DNA of 64,000 bases from Bacteriovoracaceae bacterium (GCA_947441615.1 CANEUH010000016.1:1-64000), one strand, 5' to 3'. Shown: positions 23,284 to 32,884, counted from the first letter of the stretch. Numbers and translations: made by a program. The notes: a model not told the origin generated them from the sequence alone.

Positions 23284-25203
23284 ATGAAATTATTTGCTTC
23301 GTTTATCTTTCTCACTATTTTTACTTTTCATTCAGAAGCTTCAAGACTCTGCAAAAATCAGCGAAACCTAACCTATGCTGAACAATTGGCGTCGTTAGGC
23401 CCATCTTTTGACTTAAAACTACTCAAATTTGATTTGTTCCCAGGTGGAAATGTATTTTCTGGGTATGAGTATGATGTATCTCCTGCCTACACAAAAGGTT
23501 TGTACAAAAGAACAGATAAATGGGTTGTGGGTTCAAAATTATCATCTGGAAATTTAATTGATTTCAAATTTGGTATTGATCCCCAAGTTCAAGCGACATT
23601 TATTCGATTTAAAAAAGATCCCTGTCAGGCGATGTTATCTCTGCCTTATAGCCCACAAATAATGCCTTTAAAGGCCCAAGTTGCTGTTGGTCCAGATTTT
23701 AAAGTAGGGGATTATTTTCTTTTTAGGGGGTCCGTTGGATTTTCTGTTGGATCCGAACTGTTAAATCTTTTATGGCAAAGTCCATGGGGTGTTACATTGT
23801 CTGGCAACTACCTCATTCAAGGTTTCTTTCAGTTACATATTGTGAGATTAGATCAAACTCATATACGTCTTAAAATTTTAGGACACAGAGGGAAAAGTTT
23901 CACTAGTTCTGTTGGTTTAGGATTTAAAAATGAATTGGTCGTTTTTAAAATGGACCAACTTAATAATCAACTTGAGTATTTAGTTAATTTGAATCCAATC
24001 AAGCTTTCGAGTGAAAATAACGATGCAGATGTATTTATGGTTGATTACATCTTGGATCTTTCTGATCCTGAAGTCATTTCTGTCTTTGAATCAATGATAA
24101 GGAGTGCAAGAGATTTCAAAAAGATTCAGTTAACAGGTCTTTTAAAGAAGGGAGTCCCCTTAGAGGATAATTTGATTTTGGATGTCTCTGGTCTTGAAAA
24201 ATTGTTTAGAAAAGATTTTCAATCAAACTCAGTTGGAAGAATAAAAAGAAATTTAAAAACAAATTCTAAGCAAAAATCGGTTTCATTTAAGTTTGATATT
24301 GGAAACAGAATTACTGGATTTAAATCCTCAAAGGATCGTGCTGTTTCTTTAATGACGGTTGAAAGGCCTGACGAGATTTCTGACTATTATGTATTAAGAT
24401 CTTGGGATACAAGTAAGAACGGTCACCTGTTTTTTGAATATAATACTTCGGAAAGGCAGGATAGTTTGAGGGCACTTTTCGATGCTGATAAAGATTTTTC
24501 TATTATTTCGCCAGTAAATTTTGTGAATCAAATTACAATGAAAGAGAGTCGTTTTAAATACTCAGAGCTTTTAAGTTTAAAGTTGATGGTAAGAAAACTT
24601 TTACCTATTGAGGTTTATCAATCGATACCATGGAATCAATGGAGGCAAACTGCTGGCGAAAAATTCACAAATTTTGGGTTTCGTTTTAATCTTATGATGT
24701 CACCAGATAGCATCAAAGAGGCGCCAGAGTTATCTAAGGATCAGGTAGAAAAATTATTTAGAGAACATATGAATTCTAAGGGTCTCAATGAATCCGATTA
24801 TGTCACTGGTCTGTCTTTAAATGGTGATAAAAAGATTAACAACAATGGATTATTTGATATTCGCCTTCAAAAGATGGCAAATCATCTTTCGATGTTACTA
24901 GATCGGAAAAGACCGTTTGAGGAAAGATTGAATTTGATTACTAAACTTCAAGCGAATTCACTTTTTACTCAAAGTGGGCTTAGTTTTATCATGTCCCTAA
25001 ATCCTGCAGGAATGTCACGTCTATATCACCTGGACTTTAATCTTTCTTCCAATGAAGCAGGGATTGATTACGCTTTTGGTGAATCAGAAGTGTCTGATCT
25101 CTACAAAAAGCTCCTCTCAATTAAAGCAGCTCTCGATGATGACGCTTTTGATCTTTTAAGGGAAGCGGAGTCTCTTTCAAAAGAGAGCTTTTCCAGTATT
25201 TAA
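23284..25203 (+). CDS. Large exported protein of unknown function
   Basis: A signal peptide (MKLFASFIFLTIFTFHSEA) is followed by 620 residues rich in Lys, Phe and Leu, probably periplasmic or outer-membrane associated. Long stretches alternate in a beta-strand manner ('FRGSVGFSVGSELLNLL', 'LKILGHRGKSFTSSVGLGF'), suggesting a beta-rich fold, and the C-terminal ~120 residues are helical. No domain is recognised. The gene stands alone between a divergent pair of small exported proteins and the M28 peptidase gene. Confidence 0.65.
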   Translation: MKLFASFIFLTIFTFHSEASRLCKNQRNLTYAEQLASLGPSFDLKLLKFDLFPGGNVFSGYEYDVSPAYTKGLYKRTDKWVVGSKLSSGNLIDFKFGIDPQVQATFIRFKKDPCQAMLSLPYSPQIMPLKAQVAVGPDFKVGDYFLFRGSVGFSVGSELLNLLWQSPWGVTLSGNYLIQGFFQLHIVRLDQTHIRLKILGHRGKSFTSSVGLGFKNELVVFKMDQLNNQLEYLVNLNPIKLSSENNDADVFMVDYILDLSDPEVISVFESMIRSARDFKKIQLTGLLKKGVPLEDNLILDVSGLEKLFRKDFQSNSVGRIKRNLKTNSKQKSVSFKFDIGNRITGFKSSKDRAVSLMTVERPDEISDYYVLRSWDTSKNGHLFFEYNTSERQDSLRALFDADKDFSIISPVNFVNQITMKESRFKYSELLSLKLMVRKLLPIEVYQSIPWNQWRQTAGEKFTNFGFRFNLMMSPDSIKEAPELSKDQVEKLFREHMNSKGLNESDYVTGLSLNGDKKINNNGLFDIRLQKMANHLSMLLDRKRPFEERLNLITKLQANSLFTQSGLSFIMSLNPAGMSRLYHLDFNLSSNEAGIDYAFGESEVSDLYKKLLSIKAALDDDAFDLLREAESLSKESFSSI

Positions 25204-25333
25204 TTTAATAGTTTTAATAAGTTAGGTGTATCTCATCGAAACCTAGTGTATGCTTTTTGTACACATCCGAATTATTTTCAGGGACTCACTGATTATTGGG
25301 CGTGGTTTTTGTTTAAGAGGTAACTTTTAATCT

Positions 25334-26425
25334 ATGAAAAAATGTCTATTCCATCTGATTATTATAGGTTTGTTCCTTGCGATGGCCTCGGTTAAAAGAG
25401 GAGATTTTTTTCAGGTAATTTCCTCACATCCCCATGATCTAAAAGAGCTCACACCATTCATTGAGACTACCTATAAAAATGGTCGACTTTGGGTGGTATC
25501 AGTTAAGAAATCGGCACCCAAAGAGATTTTTAAATATCTTAAACCTTTAACTGGTGGTGAAAAAAGTTATCTGCATCAACCATTAAGACATAAAAATTTA
25601 TTGGAATTAGAAAATAGCGAAATTAAAGACATACTTCAAAATGTAGATAAATTTGCGATTAAAAAGGATGTAGAAAAACTTTCATCTTATAGAACCAGAG
25701 CAGCGGGCACTCAAGATAATCGAGACGCCCTTCAATTACTTCAAGCCAGGTTCAAAGAAATGGGCTTTGAGGTGAAGGAAGTTTGTCACAGGAGTGATGC
25801 CTGTAGTTTTATTGCGGATAAAAAAGGGTCTCAGTTTTCAGATAAAATCTTGATGGTCATGGGACACATTGATTCTGTCGGAGAAGACTTTGCTGGAGCC
25901 GATGATAATGCATCAGGAACAGCAGTTATTCTTGAAATGGCGAGGCTACTTTCCTCTTACTCAAATAAGAAAACGATTAGATTTTTTATTACAAACGGTG
26001 AAGAGCAGGGACTTCTCGGGGCCACTTACTATGCCCGTATTCTAGAAAAAGAAAACGCACTCAAGGCCCTATCACTAGTCATCAACATGGATATGGTTGG
26101 TTACAACTCCAATGGTGTTGTTGAATTAGAAACAGATGCCGCCTATGAATCCCTGGCCCAGTGGTTCGCTGGACTTGCAGCTAAATATACTAAACTCACG
26201 TCTAAAATAACTTTGGGCGCCTGGGGAAGTGATCACGTTCCTTTTTTAAGGCGCGGAGTTCCTACCATTTTAACAATTGAAAATTGGGATACAAAGACAC
26301 CTTGTTATCACCAGAAATGTGATAGACCTGAGACTCTAAATTATGATTACGCAGCTGAAATTACAAAATTAAATCTATCTGCTGTCTTAGAAAGAGATCA
26401 AGTTAATTTTCTCACTGAACCCTAG
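25334..26425 (+). CDS. Exported M28-family aminopeptidase
   Basis: Zinc-site motifs of M28 peptidases are in order: 'VMGHIDSVGEDFAGADDNASG' split as VMGHIDS (His178) and GADDNASG (Asp190/191), 'TNGEEQGLLGA' (Glu223/224), 'NMDMVGY' (Asp253), and 'PCYHQKCD' (His near 328). Catalysis removes N-terminal amino acids with two zinc ions. A hydrophobic start (MKKCLFHLIIIGLFLAMAS) signals export; residues 25-110 form a propeptide-like region. A half of the MITE-like element begins eight bases after the stop. Confidence 0.88.
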   Translation: MKKCLFHLIIIGLFLAMASVKRGDFFQVISSHPHDLKELTPFIETTYKNGRLWVVSVKKSAPKEIFKYLKPLTGGEKSYLHQPLRHKNLLELENSEIKDILQNVDKFAIKKDVEKLSSYRTRAAGTQDNRDALQLLQARFKEMGFEVKEVCHRSDACSFIADKKGSQFSDKILMVMGHIDSVGEDFAGADDNASGTAVILEMARLLSSYSNKKTIRFFITNGEEQGLLGATYYARILEKENALKALSLVINMDMVGYNSNGVVELETDAAYESLAQWFAGLAAKYTKLTSKITLGAWGSDHVPFLRRGVPTILTIENWDTKTPCYHQKCDRPETLNYDYAAEITKLNLSAVLERDQVNFLTEP

Positions 26426-26433
26426 CTTCCTCT

Positions 26434-26561
26434 AACTGCCCCAGTTGATTGGTGTTAATAAATCTTTTCAATTGTGAACTTTAAAAATTCACCAGTCTCT
26501 TCCAGGTGCAAAGTTTAGTAAACACTATTGAATGATTGCCTGGATGAAGGAAGCAATTCTC
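26434..26561 (+). repeat. Left half of the MITE-like element
   Basis: The sequence matches the first half of the intact copy at 60259-60496 at roughly four of five bases, with 'GTGAAC' and 'AAAAATTCACCAGTCTC' and 'TTTAGTAAACACTA' shared. The internal stem is kept by paired changes: CCTGG/CCAGG in the intact copy becomes CCAGG/CCTGG here. It ends in AATTCTC (26555-26561), which is repeated at 33452-33458. Confidence 0.8.
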
Positions 26562-26575
26562 TTATAAGGATGGAT

Positions 26576-27385
26576 ATGAACAAAATTTTAAGTTTGAGTC
26601 TACTTTTGTTACCACTACAACTCGCCCAAGCCGCTGATGGCCGCGATTACGGTTATCTGTCGATTCTCCCCGGTGGACAACAACTATTTAATATTAGCTC
26701 GACGAAAGTGAGCTCTCCTGATCTTAAGGCTTTCGATAAATTGAAAATTAATCCAACTGCACAAGGTGACGAATATACTTGGCAAGTGCCAAAGTCAGGA
26801 GAAAAACAATCACTTGTGGTTGAGTGGTCAGAAGCTCGTTCAAAGTTGGCAAGGGTGACACGTACAGGAAGGATTCCTGGAAAAGCGCCAATAGAAGAGG
26901 TCGCGATTACGAGTCGATTAAAGACGCATGGAGTGCTCGCATCATATACGATATGTAGCGAAGAATTCAAAACAACATTCGGTCTAAAAACACAAAGCTA
27001 TGGAAACGTTTGTTCAACCTGGAACAAAGACACTTGTGCCTATGTTAAAAAAATAATTGATGATGGTGAGCTGAGTGAAAAAATTAAAGAGTGCAATGGA
27101 CTTTTAAAATCTTTGAATCAGCACCAAGAACGCTTAGCAAATTTGGCCAATAGTGACTATCAAGAGGATCTTAAGGCGTTAAAACGTGTAACTAGTAAAA
27201 AGAATCAAAAAAATTCATTTGAACTAAGTGCTGATTCAATAGGAAACATAAGCCAGATTTATAGCAGCTATGAAGCTGGTGCCGAGTTATGTAATAAGTT
27301 GATGACAGGTGGTGATGCACGTTTTGAAGACTCAGATACTTCTTCAACGAGTGATGGTGACGATAAAAAAGCAGTTCAACAGTAA
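26576..27385 (+). CDS. Exported protein of unknown function
   Basis: The start is ATG 26576, five bases after AAGGA, and it opens a signal peptide (MNKILSLSLLLLPLQLAQA). Earlier ATG codons at 26528 and 26570 would leave part of the MITE-like repeat in the protein. The mature 250 residues contain 'YGYLSILPGGQQLFNISS' and a cysteine-rich middle ('TICSEEF', 'NVCSTWNKDTCAYVKK', 'IKECNGLL'), and end in a Ser/Asp-rich tail. No family is recognised. The ribosome site lies within ten bases of the inferred insertion edge, so its transcription may come from the element or from the M28 gene. Confidence 0.65.
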   Translation: MNKILSLSLLLLPLQLAQAADGRDYGYLSILPGGQQLFNISSTKVSSPDLKAFDKLKINPTAQGDEYTWQVPKSGEKQSLVVEWSEARSKLARVTRTGRIPGKAPIEEVAITSRLKTHGVLASYTICSEEFKTTFGLKTQSYGNVCSTWNKDTCAYVKKIIDDGELSEKIKECNGLLKSLNQHQERLANLANSDYQEDLKALKRVTSKKNQKNSFELSADSIGNISQIYSSYEAGAELCNKLMTGGDARFEDSDTSSTSDGDDKKAVQQ

Positions 27386-27401
27386 GTAGATCCTAAATGA
27401 A

Positions 27402-27425
27402 GAAGAGGGGCCAGTGCCCCTCTTC
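27402..27425. terminator. Hairpin between convergent exported-protein genes
   Basis: GAAGAGGGGC and GCCCCTCTTC form a perfect 10-bp stem with a CAGT loop, between the two stop codons. There is no long T-run on either side, so it may act as a weak bidirectional terminator. Confidence 0.6.
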
Positions 27426-27444
27426 TGCTCATATCATGCTATTA

Positions 27445-28650
27445 TTAAAAATCTGAAAATTTATAGCGAGCATCTTGATTCACGCGTTTGATATAATCCT
27501 CACCTTCTTTGCGATTAATCACGATTTTTTTCATTAATGGATAAGGACGACCAAGGATTTCATATTTTTCAAACACGGCCTGTATTCCTGGGATGCGAAT
27601 AACTTCATCCTGCTTAATAACGACATCAATATCTTTGCCCTTTTTCAGTATTTCTTCATTACTCATATTGTGGATATCCTCATATTGGCGCTCGTACTCT
27701 TCATCATTCAGATCTTGAATTCGTGAAATCATAACCCTTTTTTTGATTTGAATATTTGCATACCTGATTTCTTCTGATGGAATTTCCTGATTTGCCTCCA
27801 GCTCGATTCTCACTTCATGCATAGAAGATTCTTCAGTATCAAGATCAAAAACAACTACGCGAGTCAAAGTATCAGGCTTAGCTTCATAGAAGAGCTCTGG
27901 TAACTGCTTAACCCATTCAAATCTTGTTTGATTGACTTGGCTCATTCCTCTTCCGTTTGCATTTTGTCGATAAACTTTTCTAGTGGTTTCAATGCACTTC
28001 AGGGTCACGAACTTTTCGTCTTTTTGATCGTAGCATACTCCCTCTTCTTTGCTCTGAAACATACCCATGCATTGCTTCTTTTCAAACTCTTTACAGTTTG
28101 GGAATTGCACTTCAAGAGAATTACCGTTCACTGCGCTCCAAAAATTATTCTTTCCTGGAAGAATAGGATCCCATCCACCGGTCGAGATAGCTTGGTAGCC
28201 ATACATATGAATATAGCGAGCATCTTTTCCTAATCCCTTTAAGAACGTTCTCACATCGTATGGATCATTCATGGCAGAGCATGCTGAGTTATGGATATCA
28301 AAATAGACTTTGTATTTCTTAACAGAAGGTAATACTTTTTCTTCGATAAATTCATTAGTTTCACGTGAGCTAGACCAATGACCGACATAGCCAAGTTTCA
28401 CACTTTTAACATTAGGTCTGTCAGCAAGGACATCTTCAATAGAGTCATCAAGACTAATGGTAATTTTCTCACCACAACTTTGAGTCATGCTCCAAGTTTT
28501 GCAACCTAACTTAAAGAATTTTATTTCGTTTGAGGGTGAAGTACCTGTTTGGCATATACAGAGATCTCGCTTTTCTGCTGCCAGCGTCGGTTCTGAGTTG
28601 AGACCAAAAATAGCTAAAGACAATAGAATGAATTGATGTGATTTCCTCAT
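27445..28650 (-). CDS. Exported cysteine-containing protein of unknown function
   Basis: AAGGGG precedes the ATG. The signal peptide (MRKSHQFILLSLAIFGLNSEPTLA split here as MRKSHQFILLSLAIFG and LNSEPTLA) is followed by a region with 'LCICQTG', 'LGCKTWSMTQSCG', 'KLGYVGHWSSSRETNEF' and 'FDIHNSACSAMND'. The repeated His, Cys and Asp suggest a metal or disulfide fold, perhaps a peptidase-like enzyme, but no known signature is seen. Residues ~300-400 are charged. It is divergent from the lipase-like lipoprotein gene across a 246-base regulatory space. Confidence 0.6.
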   Translation of the reverse strand: MRKSHQFILLSLAIFGLNSEPTLAAEKRDLCICQTGTSPSNEIKFFKLGCKTWSMTQSCGEKITISLDDSIEDVLADRPNVKSVKLGYVGHWSSSRETNEFIEEKVLPSVKKYKVYFDIHNSACSAMNDPYDVRTFLKGLGKDARYIHMYGYQAISTGGWDPILPGKNNFWSAVNGNSLEVQFPNCKEFEKKQCMGMFQSKEEGVCYDQKDEKFVTLKCIETTRKVYRQNANGRGMSQVNQTRFEWVKQLPELFYEAKPDTLTRVVVFDLDTEESSMHEVRIELEANQEIPSEEIRYANIQIKKRVMISRIQDLNDEEYERQYEDIHNMSNEEILKKGKDIDVVIKQDEVIRIPGIQAVFEKYEILGRPYPLMKKIVINRKEGEDYIKRVNQDARYKFSDF

Positions 28651-28729
28651 ATTTTATCCCCTTTTAAACATTGATTGGCTTTAACAAGCAAGATTGAGGC
28701 CATTGATAGGATCAAACGAGGGTAGAAAT

Positions 28730-28777
28730 TGTCTAAAGTTTAGACAGTTTAAGTTATGAAATGACACTTTTTAGACA
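28730..28777. promoter_or_regulatory. Palindrome TGTCTAAAGTTTAGACA plus a second half-site
   Basis: A perfect 8-bp inverted repeat (one-base centre) covers 28730-28746. The half-site TTTAGACA recurs at 28770-28777, 31 bp from the first. Both lie between divergent genes at 28650 and 28897. This looks like an operator for a dimeric regulator. The regulator gene is not visible nearby. Confidence 0.55.
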
Positions 28778-28848
28778 GAGACAAGGATTAGGGATCCATC
28801 GAATATTACAGAATGAGGTAAGATCTAACTTTTTCTGGAACTATTATC

Positions 28849-28883
28849 GATACGGATACGGATACGGATACGGATACGAATAC
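28849..28883 (+). repeat. Hexanucleotide tandem repeat in a 5' leader
   Basis: GATACG is repeated five times, followed by AATAC, ending 13 bases before the start codon of the lipoprotein gene at 28897. Such short tandem repeats change length by slippage, so spacing between promoter and ribosome site could vary between strains. Confidence 0.8.
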
Positions 28884-28896
28884 ATCAGGAGTATGG

Positions 28897-30675
28897 ATGA
28901 AATATACTTATCTAGCAGCAATTCTTGTAATCGGAATATCTTCCGGATGCTCCTACATGAAAGAAGTTCAACGTGATCCGTCCTCAATTAAAAATCTTAG
29001 TTCAACTCAAACTTCAAATATTGAGAATGATGATAAGCTCGTGAAGCTTGAGCATCTGGCCCTAGACTGCTTGTATCCTCATTTAAAAAGAGAGTCATCT
29101 GGACACAGTCCAGGACATAAACCCGGCATGGGAACAAGGCACCGCTTAGTCAATGAGTTCACTAATTATGAGCTTGAAAGATATTTCGGAATCAGGAAAG
29201 AATTCAAAAAAGAGTGCCCGGAAATCTTACAAGACTACAGTTCAATCGCAGCGGCTCAATCCGCCCAAAATTTGATTTTTCCGACTTATGGTGATGTCTT
29301 AAAAGATGTAATCATACCTGTTAAGCCTATCAAATATGGTAACAATCAATTTAAAATTCCTTTCCAAACGAAGTTAAGCTCAAAAAGGATACGTTCACAG
29401 ACAGTGGATCCACAAAAAATCGAGGAATCCATTAGAAAAGAATCGCTAAGAAAGAAACAAGCCACCTGCGAAAGTGAAGAGATGCTTAATGATTTGATTC
29501 AATCTAATAAAATATACGATCATTTGGCATGGAAAGAGATTTTACATTACAAGGGATATGATTGTGCATCATCGATCTATGGCAAACTTTCTCAAGCTTT
29601 AAATGAAAAAAAAGAACATCGATTTGCTCAGGAAGAATTTGATAACTTGATCGAAAGTCTTAAAAATCCAAATGAACTTAGCCACAACACATTTAAGACG
29701 AAGCTTAATAAAGTACTAAGTCCTAATCACATGATCATACTTTTCCCTAACCTGGGATATGATATCCCGTCAGATCTTCCTCGAGAAAAACTTACGCTTA
29801 CTGAATGGAAGAAAAAGAATTTCTATAGTCCAAGCCTAAAACAACGTTTTGTTAGTGGATATAATATCCAGGGAAAGAAAATTGATCCATATGGCATTAG
29901 ATTCGAAATGATTGAGCGTGTTACTGTTGAGGATGCGGCCTCGCAGATAAAAGAATCCGAAAAAAAATTCATTGAAATTTTAAACCGTGAGTTAAAATCT
30001 AATCCTGATACAAGATTCATCATTTTGGGTAGATCGATGGGGGCGCTCGTCGCAAGGGAAGTGTTACAAAAAAACAAAAATACGTTAGTTAATAATAAAC
30101 TTGTTCCAAGTGTTATCGAATCTGTCATTTTTATGGGTGGAACTCCGTATGGAAGTGTGATTGCAGACTATAAAGCACGTTTTGATTCGCATGATGAAAC
30201 CTATAAAATGATGACAGATTTCAAGGCAAGCGTTGCAAAATTATTTCTTGATTTACAAAGCTTTTTCACTGGAAACCAATCCCACTTCAAACAACTTATT
30301 GAAGCGGGCAGAGAACGAGAAAATATAAAATCGATGAGTTTCAGAAACTTTGATTCGAGTTTGATAGAGAAAAACACCGGCTCACCTTATAAAGTGGTTA
30401 ATCTCATATACTTGAGACCGAGAATAAATGATTATTTTGCTAATTCTAAATTGAGTGAGAATGCGGATTTTGTTTTTCTTCAATGGGCAATGTACGGTCC
30501 AACTGAAGGAAGCTCTCCTCTCTCACATGCCGCTTGGGATACCTCAGATTCTGTTAGGATCTTCCTAAGTACCCATAATCATCTTGCAGGATGGAATCTA
30601 ACTTCTGAGGAAAATATTAATTTATTGATTAAAACTTTAGAGTTAACAAGTGAAATAGGATTCATTGAAAAATGA
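28897..30675 (+). CDS. Lipoprotein with alpha/beta-hydrolase (lipase-like) domain
   Basis: Lipobox ISSGC (Cys18) ends the signal segment. A long N-terminal region (to ~270) of unknown fold is followed by an alpha/beta-hydrolase core: 'MIILFPNLGYDI', the nucleophile elbow GRSMG (Ser380) in 'FIILGRSMGALVAREVL', and 'VIFMGGTPYGSV'. Possible catalytic His lies in 'SPLSHAAWD' or 'STHNHLAGW'. It would be an esterase or lipase anchored in the envelope. The start uses ATG 28897, five bases after AGGAG. A hexamer repeat and a palindrome lie upstream. Confidence 0.75.
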   Translation: MKYTYLAAILVIGISSGCSYMKEVQRDPSSIKNLSSTQTSNIENDDKLVKLEHLALDCLYPHLKRESSGHSPGHKPGMGTRHRLVNEFTNYELERYFGIRKEFKKECPEILQDYSSIAAAQSAQNLIFPTYGDVLKDVIIPVKPIKYGNNQFKIPFQTKLSSKRIRSQTVDPQKIEESIRKESLRKKQATCESEEMLNDLIQSNKIYDHLAWKEILHYKGYDCASSIYGKLSQALNEKKEHRFAQEEFDNLIESLKNPNELSHNTFKTKLNKVLSPNHMIILFPNLGYDIPSDLPREKLTLTEWKKKNFYSPSLKQRFVSGYNIQGKKIDPYGIRFEMIERVTVEDAASQIKESEKKFIEILNRELKSNPDTRFIILGRSMGALVAREVLQKNKNTLVNNKLVPSVIESVIFMGGTPYGSVIADYKARFDSHDETYKMMTDFKASVAKLFLDLQSFFTGNQSHFKQLIEAGRERENIKSMSFRNFDSSLIEKNTGSPYKVVNLIYLRPRINDYFANSKLSENADFVFLQWAMYGPTEGSSPLSHAAWDTSDSVRIFLSTHNHLAGWNLTSEENINLLIKTLELTSEIGFIEK

Positions 30676-30758
30676 AGAGCCATTTAAGCCAGCTCTAATT
30701 TTTTCGATCAATGCCAAGTTTCGCAGCTACGATGTCCGTTGCTTAAGTAAAGTGCAAC

Positions 30759-31382
30759 TTAACACCTTTGTATTGTCATCGAAACTTCACGATGGTGGGT
30801 TTTATCTTTGTCGTCATCTTCGTCAATTATGTGTGCCAAATAGAAACCTAGCTGTTCGATAGAGAGTCGAGTCGTTTCATCTTTAATTACGCCTTCATCA
30901 TTAAATGCTTTATCGGCTTGAGCAACGCAAACATGCTTGGCCAGGACTTGAACATGAATGTTCTCTAGCATTGATTTGGCATGCACTAAGCCTCTGGCAC
31001 CTCCTAGGTGTCCAGGGGATGCACTCATGAGTGCAGCCGTTTTATTTTTAAAGCATGAAAGTGGAGCGTCTTCGTCATCGGTCGGTCGACTGACCCAATC
31101 AATAACGTTTTTAAATACACCCGACATTGAGCTGTTGTATTCAGGTAAGGCGAGGAGGAGTCCATCGTTAGCAAGAAATAATTCTTTAAGTTTCAGGGCA
31201 TTTTTCGGGACGCCTTGAAGGTGCTCAAGGTCACCATCGTAAAGGGGTAAGTCAAAATCCGAGAGTTCAATTAAAGTGACCTCAGCACCCGAATCCTTTG
31301 CGCCTGTTACGGCTGATTTTAATATTTTTTTATTAAAAGACCCTTCACGCGTACTTCCTGAAAAAGCCAAGATGTTAGCCAT
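30759..31382 (-). CDS. NADPH-dependent FMN reductase-like flavoprotein
   Basis: The chain begins 'MANILAFSGSTREGSFNKKI', with the flavodoxin-like phosphate loop SGSTREGSFN that binds FMN. 'LPEYNSSMSGVFKNVIDWVS' and 'SASPGHLGGARGL' match the same family. It reduces flavin, quinones or azo/metal compounds with NADPH in the cytoplasm. A strong AAGGAGG site precedes the ATG. The 207 residues are slightly longer than typical (~180) because of an Asp/Lys-rich tail. Confidence 0.88.
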   Translation of the reverse strand: MANILAFSGSTREGSFNKKILKSAVTGAKDSGAEVTLIELSDFDLPLYDGDLEHLQGVPKNALKLKELFLANDGLLLALPEYNSSMSGVFKNVIDWVSRPTDDEDAPLSCFKNKTAALMSASPGHLGGARGLVHAKSMLENIHVQVLAKHVCVAQADKAFNDEGVIKDETTRLSIEQLGFYLAHIIDEDDDKDKTHHREVSMTIQRC

Positions 31383-31537
31383 ATCCGCCTCCTTGCACCA
31401 TGCAATATGGTCGAATCTAGCAAGTATAAGAATTTAGATATGTTGAATCTTGTGAAAATTCTATGTGGATCTCGTCACAACTCTTGGTGCTAGCATTATT
31501 AAAATGGCTATTTTACCATCTAATTTTAGGGAATTTT

Positions 31538-31966
31538 ATGAAGCAATACTTTTTAGGCTATGGAATATTAGGTATTTGTTGCGCTTTTTTTGTGGCGGCG
31601 TACTTCATGGGGCCATATTTCTTTGAGTTTTTTTCAATAACAGATCATCAAAAATTTTCTAGTATTGCGCCCGTAGCGATTGGGATCCTTGCTATCGTCG
31701 TAGTCTCAATTTTTTTTGATATGAAAAAATTGAAATTCAGTTTTTTGAACTCAGGCTTATTGTTACCCACTGCTATTTACCTTACGGGAGCAATTTCCGG
31801 CTCTCTCGCCAGTTGGGTCATCAATGGCGAAATGGACTCAGTCTATGCGTGGTTTGTTAAGCCTCTATATTGGCTTACTTTGCTAGGCGTTCCTGCTTCG
31901 TTAGTCGTTGGTGCAGTTTATTTTTTGATTAGAACGAAATTTAGGCGTTTTAGAATAGCATCATAG
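31538..31966 (+). CDS. Small membrane protein, four helices
   Basis: The start is ATG 31538, six bases after TTAGGG. Of about 142 residues, four hydrophobic segments stand out ('GILGICCAFFVAAYFMG', 'SIAPVAIGILAIVVVSIFF', 'GLLLPTAIYLTGAISGSLA', 'LTLLGVPASLVVGAVYFLI'). A basic tail (RTKFRRFRIAS) would lie inside. No family is recognised. An earlier ATG at 31463 lacks a ribosome site and is rejected. Confidence 0.6.
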   Translation: MKQYFLGYGILGICCAFFVAAYFMGPYFFEFFSITDHQKFSSIAPVAIGILAIVVVSIFFDMKKLKFSFLNSGLLLPTAIYLTGAISGSLASWVINGEMDSVYAWFVKPLYWLTLLGVPASLVVGAVYFLIRTKFRRFRIAS

Positions 31967-32017
31967 TCTAAAGTTCTGACTAATAATATAGCCGCATATT
32001 CATCGGGTAACATCTAA

Positions 32018-32477
32018 TCATATGTCACTGATTTCAACCTTCATTTCATTACCTGAATCTTGAAAGCCCATCTTCTTGTAAAATTGATGTGCGGTTAAAG
32101 TGGCTTCAAGAGTAATTTCTTCAACTCTTGATTTTTTTTGCTTCGAATAACATTAAATCAATAATCGATCGTCCGAGATTTTTCTTCAAAACTTTTGTCG
32201 TGAGATAGAGTGCATAGATGTGCCCTCTTTGAATTCCATCCTTTTCATAAATTTTCAGGTGTCCATAACCTTCAATACTATTTTGCTCATCGACCACCCA
32301 TACATGATCATTATTAATTGAATATTTTCTGCGGATTTCATCATAAGGTCTATGACCCCAGGCTTTAATTTCTTCTGGTGAGTGATCTTTCGAACATACA
32401 TCTTGAATTGATTTCATATGAGCTAGATGAATAGCTTCGGCGTCCTCTATTCGAGCTCTTCTGATAAGACATTTCAT
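32018..32477 (-). pseudogene. GNAT acetyltransferase split by a frameshift
   Basis: The first 118 residues match a GNAT N-acetyltransferase ('IRRARIEDAEAIHLAHMKSI' through 'RGHIYALYLTTKVLKKNLG'). The frame then ends at TGA just after an A8 run (minus strand; 32132-32139). A one-base change in this run restores the rest: 'SRVEEITLEATLTAHQFYKK', then 'MGFQDSGNEMK', the usual GNAT C-terminus. It is either a pseudogene, a phase-variable gene, or a read error. Start and upstream stop overlap by four bases with the cyclase remnant. Confidence 0.8.
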
Positions 32478-32884
32478 GCAATCAAACCATAGACATCAAT
32501 GCTTTCAGTAACACCTTTTAAAAAGACATTTGGAAAAAACTTGAAGCCTTTTTTTACATGATCTTCCAAGTCTAGCCAGATCTCGTGAGTTATCACTAAT
32601 GGAACATCTAGTTCCTTACAAAGGGATTCAAGTCTTGCAGCTCTGTTAACGGTATCCCCAATTATGGTATGTTGTAATTTGTTTCTCGACCCGATGTAAC
32701 CTTTTATTAAGAGACCTCGATGGATACCGATTCCAATTCTTAATTCATCTGAGCCTGAAGTCTCGTTGAGGGCTTTAAGTTTCGCAAGCATTCCTAATGC
32801 TGCAGAGACAGACTTCTGATTTTGGAGAGATTTTTCATCATCATTTTCATTCTCTAAATAAGAGAACTCAGTAAATTCAAGCAA
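32474..32884 (-). pseudogene. Truncated class III nucleotide cyclase
   Basis: The C-terminal half of the catalytic domain remains: 'LRIGIGIHRGLLIKGYIGS' and 'HTIIGDTVNRAARLESLC', then 'VPLVITHEIW'. These bind nucleotide and form the dimer face. The N-terminal part with the two metal-binding aspartates is gone; the frame is closed by a stop shortly upstream and starts only from TTG. The protein could not make cAMP or cGMP alone. Stop and start overlap the GNAT gene by four bases. Confidence 0.75.
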
